Part shown: in pieces, positions 43,446-52,565 of the stretch
Position numbering within the stretch: the stretch's first letter is position 1
How the letters are laid out: each line of letters opens with the position of its first letter
NCBI RefSeq assembly: GCF_014779765.1
Contig: NZ_JACXZA010000001.1
Location: 1-64,000, forward strand
Reading direction: 5' to 3'
Length of the DNA stretch: 64,000 nucleotides
DNA from: Paenibacillus terricola
GTDB taxonomy: Bacteria > Bacillota > Bacilli > Paenibacillales > Paenibacillaceae
Translations under genes and position numbers: made by a program
Notes under the pieces: model-generated
What the model was told of the DNA's origin: nothing
What the model saw: only the letters and a program-made list of their open reading frames with translations
Database searches by the model: none

Positions 43446-46400
43446 ATGTCAGTCATTCGAATTATGCAACGAATCTCGATTAGTTTAATGTTAATGTGCA
43501 GTACATTACTAGGTACGCTCTGGCCCATATCTAACAGTGCCAACGCCGCTCAGGGCATCATTGCACAGTGGAGGTTTGACGAGGGAACGGGGACATCAAC
43601 GAAGGAAACGGTTAGTAACACGAATGATTCGGTTCACTATGTGTTCAACAATGCGGTGTATAAACCAGTAAGCGCTCCAGAGTGGAAGTCGGATGGCATT
43701 GCGAATAGTGCCTTGTTATTCGATGGCTACTCCACTTGGGTAACCCATCAGCCTATTGCAACGCCTACTCAGGCCATGACGGTCGAAGCATGGGTCGCGC
43801 CTAGATCCTATGAATGGGGCGATAACGGCCGTTTGTCTGCTATTGTCAATCAACATGATAAGGATGCAAGACAAGGATTTCTGCTTGGCGTATTCCGGGG
43901 AGGAACGTGGTCTTTCCAAATTGGATCGAATGGGAATTGGTACGAAGTATGGGCGTACGAGCCGCTTCCTAAATATGAATGGTCACATCTCGTCGCCACT
44001 GTAGATGGTGTGCAAGGCACGATGAAACTGTACTTGAACGGGAAGAAGGTCGCTTCGCGCAGCATACCTGTCAATTCAACCATTACCCACTCAGGCAACC
44101 CATTGATCATCGGCAAAAATACTCAAAGCACGCAGCTTGGCATCTTTCCTTTGAATATGTTTGACGGACTCATTGATGAAGTGAAAATCAGCAATCTGGC
44201 CTATAGTGATGCAGATGCGCAGAACGATTATCAAAGCTATGTAACACAGCTGGGCGGCAATATGCCTACACCGGATTTAAGCTTTGATCGAAGCACGTTC
44301 CAAGGGGATAAATATCGTCCGACTTACCATGCTATAGCCCCGGGACATTGGATGAACGAACCACACGCTCCTCTCTACTATAACGGCCAATACCATCTGT
44401 TCTATCAGAACAATCCGCAAGGACCTTATTGGCACAATATTCATTGGGGACATTGGGTAAGCACGGATATGGTGCATTGGCGGGACATTACGCCGGCTTT
44501 ATCACCAGAATTGTTCCAGGTCGATCCGGACGGCGATTGGACGGGAAGCTCGGTCATTGATGATACAGGGAACCCGACTCTATTCTTCACGGCAGGTAAT
44601 GATTCGAGAGCGTATATGAGCAGTAATCAGAACATCGGCGTAGCTCGAAGCACGATACAACAGGATAACGATAATGACCTAAAGAACTGGAAGAAGGAAA
44701 CGACGCTTGCCGTGACACAGCAGCCTGGTCAAGGGAAAATTGGAGAGTTCCGAGATCCCTATGTATTCAAGGACGGCTCAACCTGGTTTATGTTAGTAGG
44801 GACCGGAGTGGATGGCCAAGGAGGAACCGCTGTCGTTTATTCTACAAATGACCCTAATTTAATGAACTGGACCTATCGTGGTCCATTGTACCAGTCCAAT
44901 CCTAGTACCTATCCTCAATTGGGAACGGTCTGGGAGCTTCCGGTGATGATGCCGCTGGGCAACGGCAAACATCTGTTAGCTGTCAGTCCCGTTGGATCTG
45001 GTGCCGATGTCGAGGTATATTATTGGATTGGCACTTGGAATAGCAGCACAGCTAGATTCACCCCGGATCAGCCTGCTCCGCAGTTAATGGACTTTGGCGA
45101 CTTTAAATTTACAGGTCCAAGCGGGTTTGTAGATCCTGTGACTGGACGCAATATAATGTTTACGATTGCGCAAGGCGAACGATCGTCCCAAGAAGAATCC
45201 GATGCCGGCTGGGCGCATAATGCCGGACTTCCAGTGGAGCTAAGTCTTCGTCCAGATGGGCGGTTAGGGATAAAGCCTATTGATGAATTGCAATCGCTGA
45301 GAGGACAGCAACTCGTCAATATCACTTCCGATACAAGCTTTGCGGCAGCTAATTCAGCTTTGTCCGCGGTAACGGGAGATACGTTGGAGATTGAGATGGA
45401 GCTGGCCAAAGGGTCGGCAGATCGAGTTGGCATAAAGGTCCGCAAATCGCCGAATAGTGAAGAAGAAACTTTGCTCTACTACGCTTACGGTGCCAAGGAG
45501 TTTGGCGTAGATCGAACCAAGACGGTAGCGGGCACGAATAAGGGGATTCAAAAAGGGACGGTCGATATAGGCAATGAAAATGTTAAGCTTCACATTTACT
45601 TGGATAAATCCATGGTAGAGGCATACTTGAATGGTCAGAAATCGATTACGACTCGAACCTACTCGACACGTGATGATGCGAAAGGGCTGCAGCTGTGGGG
45701 GGACGCGAATACAAGCTCCATCGTTGTGAAATCCCTTAAAGTTTGGAACATGAATTCCGCGTATACACAGGTTCCAGTTACCGGATTAAGTTTGAATCCT
45801 TCCAGCACGCAACTGGCGGTAGGCGGGAAGAAAACGGTATATGGAACGGTGGCTCCAGCGGACGCTTCCAACAAGAATCTGACCTGGACATCCAGCAACC
45901 CTTCCATTGCAACTGTGGTAAACGGGGTTGTTACTGGTCATGCAGTGGGTAATGCTGTAATCACAGCCAAGACCCGAGATGGCGCAAAGACAGCCTCCGC
46001 TGCCATCACCGTTATTGAGGCACCTCCTTCCACGAATTTGACGAACGGCGGATTTGAGAATGGGGATCTGAGTGGATGGATTGTAGAAAGCGGAAGTGCA
46101 TTCTCTAATGCAGCCGTCACAAATCAGACCATTAAAGATTCACAGCCTCTTAATCAGGCAGGTAGCTATCATCTAGGAGGATACCTGAATGGAGATGCCG
46201 CAACGGGGGTGCTCAAATCTAAGCCATTTACTTTGGGAGGTAACGGTCAAATCAGCTTCCTAGTCGGCGGCGGTTCCGATATCGACAAGCTTTATGTATC
46301 TTTTGTTAGAGCTTCTGATGGGAAAGAATTATTCCGATCGACCGGACCCGGCACGTACTGGAATTGGCAAACGACTAAAGGGGAGACCGATAGCTACACG

Positions 46401-48035
46401 AGAAGGTCGTGGGATGCCACCGCTTATATCGGAACTTCTATGTATGTGAAAGTCGTTGACGAACGTACGGATGGATGGGGACATCTTAATATCGATGATT
46501 TTATCGTTCCCGTATCAGTTGGAGCAGCGGATACACAAGCGCCAACAACGCCGACTAATTTGATCTCGCCGTCTAAGACCGATACTTCGGTAACGTTGAG
46601 TTGGGGACCCTCAACAGATAATGTGGACATTGCAGGGTACTCGATCTTCCGAAATGGGACAAAGGTAGGCATAAGCATAACGACAGGATATACAGACACT
46701 GGTTTAAGTTCGAATACGATGTATTCGTACACAGTTAAGGCCGGAGATTCTGCTGGCAATCTATCAGCCGCGAGCAATAGTTTATCGGTTACGACGGAAC
46801 CTTCAGCTTCTTCCGGAGGCGAAGGCATTACTAATCATGATTTCGAGACTGGCGATCTGACCGGTTGGACAATCGTGAGCGGTAATGCTTTCAATACGGG
46901 AGATGTAACAAGTGACGTCAATTGGGGTTGGGGAGGCCCTTTTAAACAGAATGGCAATTATCATTTGTGGGGGTTCAAGGATGGAGGGGACGGCCAAGTA
47001 GGCGTACTCAAGTCTGAGATGTTTACACTTGGCGGTAACGGAGCGATCGATTTCCTGATAGGCGGGGGCAATGATATCAATAACCTGTATGTTGCCCTTG
47101 TGCGCGCTTCCGATGGAGCTGAATTAATGAAGGCAACCGGTAATAATGACGAAGTGTATAGTCGTATTCAATGGAACGCCGCTTCTTATGTGGGTACGTC
47201 CTGCTATATCAAGATCGTGGACAACGCAACCGGAGTGTTTGGACACGTGAATGTAGATGATGTGAATGTTCCAACAAGTTCGGGTGCAGTGGATTCGGTT
47301 CCTCCTACGATCCCGGGCAGCTTGACTTCACCTAACCATACGGATACGTCCATTTCGGTCGCATGGTCTGCTTCTTCAGATAATGTAGGGGTAACGGGGT
47401 ATCGCATTTATAGAAATGGGATAGAGGTAGGGAATACAGCAACGACAAGTTTTAAAGACACGGGGCTTATGGCAGATACCACTTATACGTATACAGTAAG
47501 AGCGGTAGATGCAGCGAACAATATGTCAGGTGTAAGCAGTTCATTGCTGGTGAAGACAGGGAAATTAGGTGAGTTGACCAATCATGATTTCGAGAGCGGC
47601 AATTTGACGGGCTGGACGATCGTAAGCGGCAATGCATTCAGTGCGGCAGATGTAACAAGTGATATCAATTGGAATTGGGGAGGGCCTTTCAATCAGAATG
47701 GCGTCTATCATCTGTGGGACTTCAAGGATGGAGGAGACGGACAAGTAGGCGTACTCAAGTCCGAGACGTTTACGCTTGGCGGTATAGGGGCGATCGACTT
47801 CCTGATTGGCGGAGGCAATGATAGCAATAATCTGTATGTCGCCCTTGTTCGTGCTTCCGACGGGGTGGTATTAATGAAGGCGACTGGCAATAATGACGAA
47901 GCGTATACTCGAATCCAGTGGAATGCTGCCACCTATGTAGGAACACAGTGTTACATCAAAGTCGTGGACAACGCAACTGGAGGATTCGGACATTTGAACC
48001 TGGATGATGTGAATGTGCCTGTCGTTGTGAATTAG
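43446..48035 (+). CDS. Secreted multidomain GH32 fructanase without SLH anchor
   Basis: A 1529-residue secreted paralogue of the preceding enzyme. A signal peptide of about 34 residues ends after SNSANA. A LamG-like domain spans about 35-265. GH32 follows with WMNEPHAP (Glu305 where Asp is expected), FRDPY (Asp437) and WELPV (Glu497). A Big_2-type Ig domain lies at about 777-860. Three CBM-like units start at 867, 1130 and 1379, alternating with two fibronectin type III domains (near 1032 and 1287). No SLH or sortase motif is present, so it is probably released or held by its CBMs. AGGAGGG precedes the ATG. Confidence 0.92.
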   Translation: MSVIRIMQRISISLMLMCSTLLGTLWPISNSANAAQGIIAQWRFDEGTGTSTKETVSNTNDSVHYVFNNAVYKPVSAPEWKSDGIANSALLFDGYSTWVTHQPIATPTQAMTVEAWVAPRSYEWGDNGRLSAIVNQHDKDARQGFLLGVFRGGTWSFQIGSNGNWYEVWAYEPLPKYEWSHLVATVDGVQGTMKLYLNGKKVASRSIPVNSTITHSGNPLIIGKNTQSTQLGIFPLNMFDGLIDEVKISNLAYSDADAQNDYQSYVTQLGGNMPTPDLSFDRSTFQGDKYRPTYHAIAPGHWMNEPHAPLYYNGQYHLFYQNNPQGPYWHNIHWGHWVSTDMVHWRDITPALSPELFQVDPDGDWTGSSVIDDTGNPTLFFTAGNDSRAYMSSNQNIGVARSTIQQDNDNDLKNWKKETTLAVTQQPGQGKIGEFRDPYVFKDGSTWFMLVGTGVDGQGGTAVVYSTNDPNLMNWTYRGPLYQSNPSTYPQLGTVWELPVMMPLGNGKHLLAVSPVGSGADVEVYYWIGTWNSSTARFTPDQPAPQLMDFGDFKFTGPSGFVDPVTGRNIMFTIAQGERSSQEESDAGWAHNAGLPVELSLRPDGRLGIKPIDELQSLRGQQLVNITSDTSFAAANSALSAVTGDTLEIEMELAKGSADRVGIKVRKSPNSEEETLLYYAYGAKEFGVDRTKTVAGTNKGIQKGTVDIGNENVKLHIYLDKSMVEAYLNGQKSITTRTYSTRDDAKGLQLWGDANTSSIVVKSLKVWNMNSAYTQVPVTGLSLNPSSTQLAVGGKKTVYGTVAPADASNKNLTWTSSNPSIATVVNGVVTGHAVGNAVITAKTRDGAKTASAAITVIEAPPSTNLTNGGFENGDLSGWIVESGSAFSNAAVTNQTIKDSQPLNQAGSYHLGGYLNGDAATGVLKSKPFTLGGNGQISFLVGGGSDIDKLYVSFVRASDGKELFRSTGPGTYWNWQTTKGETDSYTRRSWDATAYIGTSMYVKVVDERTDGWGHLNIDDFIVPVSVGAADTQAPTTPTNLISPSKTDTSVTLSWGPSTDNVDIAGYSIFRNGTKVGISITTGYTDTGLSSNTMYSYTVKAGDSAGNLSAASNSLSVTTEPSASSGGEGITNHDFETGDLTGWTIVSGNAFNTGDVTSDVNWGWGGPFKQNGNYHLWGFKDGGDGQVGVLKSEMFTLGGNGAIDFLIGGGNDINNLYVALVRASDGAELMKATGNNDEVYSRIQWNAASYVGTSCYIKIVDNATGVFGHVNVDDVNVPTSSGAVDSVPPTIPGSLTSPNHTDTSISVAWSASSDNVGVTGYRIYRNGIEVGNTATTSFKDTGLMADTTYTYTVRAVDAANNMSGVSSSLLVKTGKLGELTNHDFESGNLTGWTIVSGNAFSAADVTSDINWNWGGPFNQNGVYHLWDFKDGGDGQVGVLKSETFTLGGIGAIDFLIGGGNDSNNLYVALVRASDGVVLMKATGNNDEAYTRIQWNAATYVGTQCYIKVVDNATGGFGHLNLDDVNVPVVVN
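46833..48015 (+). repeat. Duplicated CBM-like unit within the released fructanase
   Basis: Segments starting at 46833 and 47580 encode nearly the same unit (NHDFE.G.LTGWTIVSGNAF, then GGDGQVGVLKSE and AIDFLIGGGND). They are also visibly similar at DNA level, which points to a more recent duplication than that of the 184-residue units in the neighbouring gene. The repeat includes the intervening fibronectin type III domain. Confidence 0.8.
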
Positions 48036-48076
48036 TTGTATCGGTTTGAATTGATGTTTCGATTCGTAGAATTATT

Positions 48077-48107
48077 ACGCCTGTCACTTTGAGACAGGCG
48101 TTTTTTT
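48077..48107 (+). terminator. Terminator of the released fructanase gene
   Basis: The 9-bp stem ACGCCTGTC/GACAGGCGT with a 7-base loop is followed by seven T. Confidence 0.92.
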
Positions 48108-48174
48108 AATGCATTTACAAGCGAACAGAGCTATATGGTTTAAGGGCTGGCGGATAGGCAAGGTCGCTGTAACG

Positions 48175-48540
48175 CTAATAAAACAATAGTAAGATGACGA
48201 GCATCAAGAGAAAAACAGAGATTAAAGCCATTCCAATTGAGGTAAACCAAATAATTGTATTCGGTGATCGGAATGCCTCTTCGTTTATTGCTCGCTGCTT
48301 CGTTCTATAATTTACGGTCGCCATATAGATGATCATACATCCGATTAATACCGAGCCAATTCCAATGATCGCAGCAACGGAATGTCCATACTGCTCATAA
48401 GTCGTGGTGCGAAACACGACTCCTGCTGCTAGAAAACCGAGTCCGATGATGGTAATTGACGTGCGAATCCAAGCCAGAAACGTTCGTTCATTAGCAAGAT
48501 GTTGTTGTACATATTTAAACTCGTTCTGCTTCTGCTCCAT
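48175..48540 (-). CDS. DUF202/YidH-family inner membrane protein
   Basis: A 121-residue protein with three membrane helices. The DUF202 signature LANERTFLAWIRTSITIIGLG near the N-terminus is diagnostic of the YidH family. The role of the family is unknown. GGAAGG lies upstream of the ATG. It is unrelated to the carbohydrate genes around it and is convergent with the fructanase gene. Confidence 0.85.
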   Translation of the reverse strand: MEQKQNEFKYVQQHLANERTFLAWIRTSITIIGLGFLAAGVVFRTTTYEQYGHSVAAIIGIGSVLIGCMIIYMATVNYRTKQRAINEEAFRSPNTIIWFTSIGMALISVFLLMLVILLLFY

Positions 48541-48807
48541 TCCTAATCGAATCCTTCCTTGTTTGTTAGTGATGTGATCAAAGTCGCCTCATATTCCATA
48601 GGATCATGAGGTATGAATATTAGCAAGCATCCAGTATGGCGATTTGGATTTATTTGCGGATCGTCGACATTGACGCCGAATCAATTATCGTAATCAGTAT
48701 GGACGAAGATATCATTGATAATAAACCAATATATTAGATATATTTGTCCGCTGTGGCTTGATATGATGTCCTTATCAACATCAATTTCCACAGGGGGGAA
48801 TTGGTAT
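48541..48807. other. Intergenic region, no gene recognised
   Basis: These 267 bases separate the DUF202 gene from the decayed GH51 gene. I see only an imperfect stem (CCTCAT/ATGAGG near 48588-48613) and a 34-codon open frame at 48636-48737 without ribosome binding site, which I do not call. Confidence 0.4.
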
Positions 48808-49904
48808 ATGGTACATATTCAAGTCAATGAAAAGAGAATCTTCGGCGAGCGCAGTCCGATGCTTTACGGACATTTTATCGAGTATTTTCACAGGCAGATT
48901 TACAACGGCATTTACGATCCTGAATCCCCGTTCGCGAATGAAGACGGGCTTCGAACAAGCAATGAAGAAAATTCAAGTTCCTATTCTAAGCCTCTATTCG
49001 ATAAAGCCTGGCGTGTAGAGGATCCCAATACATTCGGTACCGATGAGTATATCAAACTGTGTCAAGCTATTGGCTGCGAGCCATACATTTGTATCAATGC
49101 AGGAACGGGAACCGCTGAAGAAATAAGTGATTGGGTTGAATACTGCAACTTGGAGCATGAAGGTCAATATGCCAAATGGAGAATTAAAAACGGGTATCCT
49201 GATCCATACAAAGTGAAATATTGGAGCATCGGAAACGAAAACTATGGTTCTTGGGAAACTGGGGCAAAATCGGCTGATGAATGGGGTCGATTAGTCCGGG
49301 AATCAGCCAAAATGATGAAGCATGTTGATCCTCAAACAGAGCTCTCGGCCGCAGCGCTTCCTAATTTGGATTGGAATATTAATCTGCTCAAGCATTGCGG
49401 AGATTACTTGGATTGGATCTCCATTCATGAATATTGGGATATGGTCCCAGAGAAGAACGAGCTAGCAACGTATGAACAATGTATCGCCTACACGAACCAT
49501 ATTGACCATGCAGTGGATGAAGTTAGAGGTCTTCTAAAGGCGATGAAATTAGATAAGAAAATTAAAATTGCTTTTGACGAATGGAATTTAAGAAGCTGGC
49601 ATCACCCCAATGTACTATCCTTGCGACAAAATGGTCCGACAAACCGGGAATTGCCTTAGCCGTTATCAATAAACATCCAGCGGAGAGCAGCCAAGTGACG
49701 CTTTCCTTTGCATGCAGCCGCACGAAGGTGACTTTATACGGTATCAACGGTGAAACGCCAGATTCCTATAACGATGTGGATCGAACGGAAGTAGCTATCT
49801 ATAAGGAAGAGCTTGGCGACTTCAATAAGGACATGACAATCCCAATAAAGCCACATTCCGATAATATTGTACAGATCACTTCTGACGGTGCTGTACTTGG
49901 ATAA
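48808..49904 (+). pseudogene. Decayed GH51 alpha-L-arabinofuranosidase
   Basis: The first frame (48808-49659) encodes a GH51 enzyme: LYGHFIEYFHRQIYNGIYDP, the acid/base motif SIGNEN and the nucleophile motif FDEWNLRSWH. The frame is then lost near 49600. The C-terminal domain continues in another frame to 49904 (PGIALAVINKHPAESSQVTL). About 140 residues between nucleophile and C-terminal domain are missing. The segment that should contain RWPGGCF after the first hundred residues is also absent, replaced by SNEENSSSYSK. An intact ribosome binding site (AGGGGGGA) precedes ATG 48808. Both catalytic Glu remain, but the barrel cannot be complete. Confidence 0.82.
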
Positions 49905-49945
49905 CTCGTATGAAGGGCAATGATTTGTATTTGTGGTAAAAGGAT

Positions 49946-49995
49946 GGGCAGCACAGAGCAGCACAGAGGGGATGCCCTTTGTGCTGCCCTTTTTT
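49946..49995 (+). terminator. Terminator after the GH51 remnant
   Basis: The 10-bp stem GGGCAGCACA/TGTGCTGCCC with a nested alternative stem is followed by TTTTTT. It lies between convergent genes and may serve both. Confidence 0.8.
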
Positions 49996-50009
49996 ACTGA
50001 CGGCTGATG

Positions 50010-50819
50010 CTACAGCTTCCTCGCCTTAAACACAAAAGTGACAGGAAGCATCGCTGCTTTTCTGGCAAATTCGTTGTTAGCGTTCCAAGACTGTATGATG
50101 TCATCATCCGATTCCTCAATCATCTGCTCGATGACAAATCCCGCCTTGGAGAGTGCATTTACATAGGTTGATAGTTTGCGGTCCGTTAAAGATAACGTAC
50201 TATCTCCAATTGTTACGGAATACCAAGATTCATCGAAGTAATTTTTCTTGAAAACAAATTTATCATTCTCGGCAGCAACACATTTGTGTATCGGGTGAGA
50301 CCAACTGATTATAAATGCACCGTCTTTCTTGAGGTAAGAAGCTATCCGGCGGAAAGTTCCCTCAAGGTCGGTCGTCCAACCTATGGCATAGACGGAATAA
50401 ACAAAGTCAAAATAATTCTCAGGTATGCCGCATTGCTCTTCCATAGGAGCGCAGACCAAATTCGCAGACAGACCGTAAGCCGCCAAATGCTGTCTAGTTT
50501 TCTCGATTTGGTTTTCGGATAGATCCATCCCCCATAGTTCACCGGCGCTGCGCTCCCCGTGATATCGCAATGACTCCCCGCTGCCGCAGCCGATCTCCAG
50601 CAGCTTCTTTCCTGTGACATCGCCGAAAAGCTGACACTTTTCTTCCGAGACGAATGCTCCGTATAGAGGAAGGGCGGTTGCTCCTAGGACTTCGTTTCCT
50701 CGTGTATCCCAGAATAAGCTGTTTGTTTGATGGATATCCTTCTTATCCATGTCGACCGTGACGGCGCCAACCTCGCCACCGCCTATAATGTTGGTTCGAT
50801 TCGCTGAATGCTTGTCCAT
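50010..50819 (-). CDS. Class I SAM-dependent methyltransferase
   Basis: A 269-residue cytosolic methyltransferase. Motif I is LLEIGCGSGESLRY, motif II GMDLSENQIEKTR, and FDFVYSVYAIGW and YLKKDGAFIISWSHPIH follow, the pattern of UbiE/Methyltransf_11 proteins. GGGGAGG lies 8 bases before the ATG. An unusual 35-residue N-terminal extension precedes the core. The substrate is unknown and the gene is not part of an operon. Confidence 0.82.
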   Translation of the reverse strand: MDKHSANRTNIIGGGEVGAVTVDMDKKDIHQTNSLFWDTRGNEVLGATALPLYGAFVSEEKCQLFGDVTGKKLLEIGCGSGESLRYHGERSAGELWGMDLSENQIEKTRQHLAAYGLSANLVCAPMEEQCGIPENYFDFVYSVYAIGWTTDLEGTFRRIASYLKKDGAFIISWSHPIHKCVAAENDKFVFKKNYFDESWYSVTIGDSTLSLTDRKLSTYVNALSKAGFVIEQMIEESDDDIIQSWNANNEFARKAAMLPVTFVFKARKL

Positions 50820-51214
50820 GCATACAACCTCCCCAAAGATTGTTGAGCGTAAACCTTTATCCGACTTGCGCAGGTTGCTGTACTGAATGCGAACATTTGT
50901 GCTGCTAATTCTCTAATAATATATCGTTTCCCTAAGTGTAAATCAACCAGAATCATCCATCGAAGAGGAGAAGAAATAAAAAGGACAAATATGCTTGCGA
51001 GGCCATAGGTAGTAATTGTTATTTTTGTTAGCTGACAAATGTTTTAATTTCCTAAGCTGTTATTCCGTTAATCTGGCGTTCTGTGGTATTCTTAGTCATA
51101 GCAGTGAAACGTTTTCATAAATATTCGAACATTCCTAATAAGAATTTATTAGCAATAATGTTGAAAGCTTAACGTATCGCGGTTCGTTCATTAGATGCAC
51201 AAGGAGGACGAGAG
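50820..51214. promoter_or_regulatory. Divergent intergenic region with LacI-type site and palindrome
   Basis: These 395 bases hold no gene. TGAAACGTTTTCA at 51104-51116 resembles the LacI/CcpA operators elsewhere in the window. A perfect dyad CTAATAA-GAAT-TTATTAG lies at 51135-51152. Both are upstream of the orphan binding-protein gene. The part nearer the methyltransferase is AT-rich (TAATAATATATC near 50912) and may hold its promoter. Confidence 0.5.
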
Positions 51215-52498
51215 ATGCGAAAGACAATCGGCCTGACGTTAATCGCAGTACTCGCCGCATCTTGGACGTTGGCAGGCTGCTCAGGCCAATCGGCAGAGAC
51301 CGATAACGCGACTAAGGGCAATACATCTGCTGTATCCAATCATACGTTGACCATACTAACGAATCGGGTCGATCTGATTGAGAATGGGAGAATGCGCAAG
51401 TATGCGGAGCCATTCGAGCAGAAGCATCCGGGGCTGAAGGTGGAGTTCCAAGGCTTCAGCAATTACACGGCTGATATTATGGCGCATCTATCCACGCAGA
51501 ATATGGGGGATGTGCTGCTATTGCCTGCGAATATGCTGGCACAGGATTTCCCGCGGTACTTCGAACCGCTGCCGGATGAGATGTTCGATTCGATTCGATT
51601 TGCGGACTATAAGGCGTACGATGGCGTGCGTTATGGCATAGCGTCAGGCGCATCAACCGTAGGCGTCGTGTATAATAAGAAAGCTTTCGCGAAAGCGGGT
51701 ATCGAAACACCGCCAGTCACACTGGCTGAGTTCTATGAGGCGTGCAAGAAGCTGAAGCAGAAGGGGATCACCCCGGTTTATCTCAATTATGGTGCGCAGT
51801 GGCCGCTCAAAATATGGGGAGAAGAGTTCGTCAGCTATATGACGGGTGACCCGGAATACTTGAACAAGATGGCGAATTCGGACAAGCCTTGGGATATGAG
51901 CAATCCGTGGGGGCAGTCGATGAAGATTGTGAAGACGCTCATTGATCGCGGCTATACGGAGCAAGGGCTGTTCAACAACCAGTGGGAGCTGTCGAAGAAG
52001 AAGATTGCCGACGGCGAAGCGGCTATGTCGATTAACGGGAACTGGGTTATTAAGCAGGTAATCGAAGCAGGGGCAAGCTCGGACGATATCGGATTTTTCC
52101 CATTCCCATACGATGATGAGACGAATCGGTACGCTCCGCTCGTGCCTGACTGGTTCGTTGGCGTGAGCAAGTTCAGCACGAACAAAGAGCTGGCGAAGGA
52201 GTGGGTCGATTACTTCGTGAAGCAGTCTGGTTACGTAGAAGACGAGGGTTATTTGCCGGTCCGGATCAACGAACAGTCATCTGTATCGCCTCAGCAGGAG
52301 CAGTTCTTGTCCTACAAGCCAACCTTCGTAGAGAATGTTCCGCCAAGCGATCAGATTCTCCAAATCGCAGAGAAAGCAAAGGTGACGCTCTGGTCAGGCG
52401 AGTATATCCAAGAGTGGATCGCGTCCAGGAACCTTCAGCAGACGTTCGAGCAGTATAATGCGAGGTGGCAGGAAGCTCGGAAACAGATCATCAAATAA
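51215..52498 (+). CDS. Orphan sugar-binding lipoprotein (SBP family 1)
   Basis: A 427-residue lipoprotein with signal peptide MRKTIGLTLIAVLAASWTLA and lipobox LAGC (Cys22), then the two-lobed sugar-binding fold. SGASTVGVVYNKKAF and SINGNWVIKQVIEAGASSDD closely parallel SGGSTVGVVYNKKAF and LLGNWVINQVIENGAASED of the binding protein at 56289. The two are paralogues within one locus. No permease genes accompany this copy. It probably delivers mannan oligosaccharides to the permeases at 57777 and 58673. AGGAGG lies before the ATG. Confidence 0.88.
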   Translation: MRKTIGLTLIAVLAASWTLAGCSGQSAETDNATKGNTSAVSNHTLTILTNRVDLIENGRMRKYAEPFEQKHPGLKVEFQGFSNYTADIMAHLSTQNMGDVLLLPANMLAQDFPRYFEPLPDEMFDSIRFADYKAYDGVRYGIASGASTVGVVYNKKAFAKAGIETPPVTLAEFYEACKKLKQKGITPVYLNYGAQWPLKIWGEEFVSYMTGDPEYLNKMANSDKPWDMSNPWGQSMKIVKTLIDRGYTEQGLFNNQWELSKKKIADGEAAMSINGNWVIKQVIEAGASSDDIGFFPFPYDDETNRYAPLVPDWFVGVSKFSTNKELAKEWVDYFVKQSGYVEDEGYLPVRINEQSSVSPQQEQFLSYKPTFVENVPPSDQILQIAEKAKVTLWSGEYIQEWIASRNLQQTFEQYNARWQEARKQIIK

Positions 52499-52515
52499 TC
52501 TATACCATTACACAG

Positions 52516-52550
52516 AAGGGCGCTTCCGCATATGGCGGAAGCGCCCTTTT
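52516..52550. terminator. Bidirectional terminator between convergent genes
   Basis: The perfect 14-bp stem AAGGGCGCTTCCGC/GCGGAAGCGCCCTT with loop ATATG lies between the rightward binding-protein gene and the leftward GH130 gene. T runs at the arm ends suit the plus strand best. Confidence 0.85.
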
Positions 52551-52565
52551 ACAACTCCGAAACTA

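Noticed and set aside
48636..48737. A 34-codon open frame upstream of the GH51 remnant
   Set aside because: No ribosome binding site, no similarity recognised, and a length expected by chance in AT-rich DNA.
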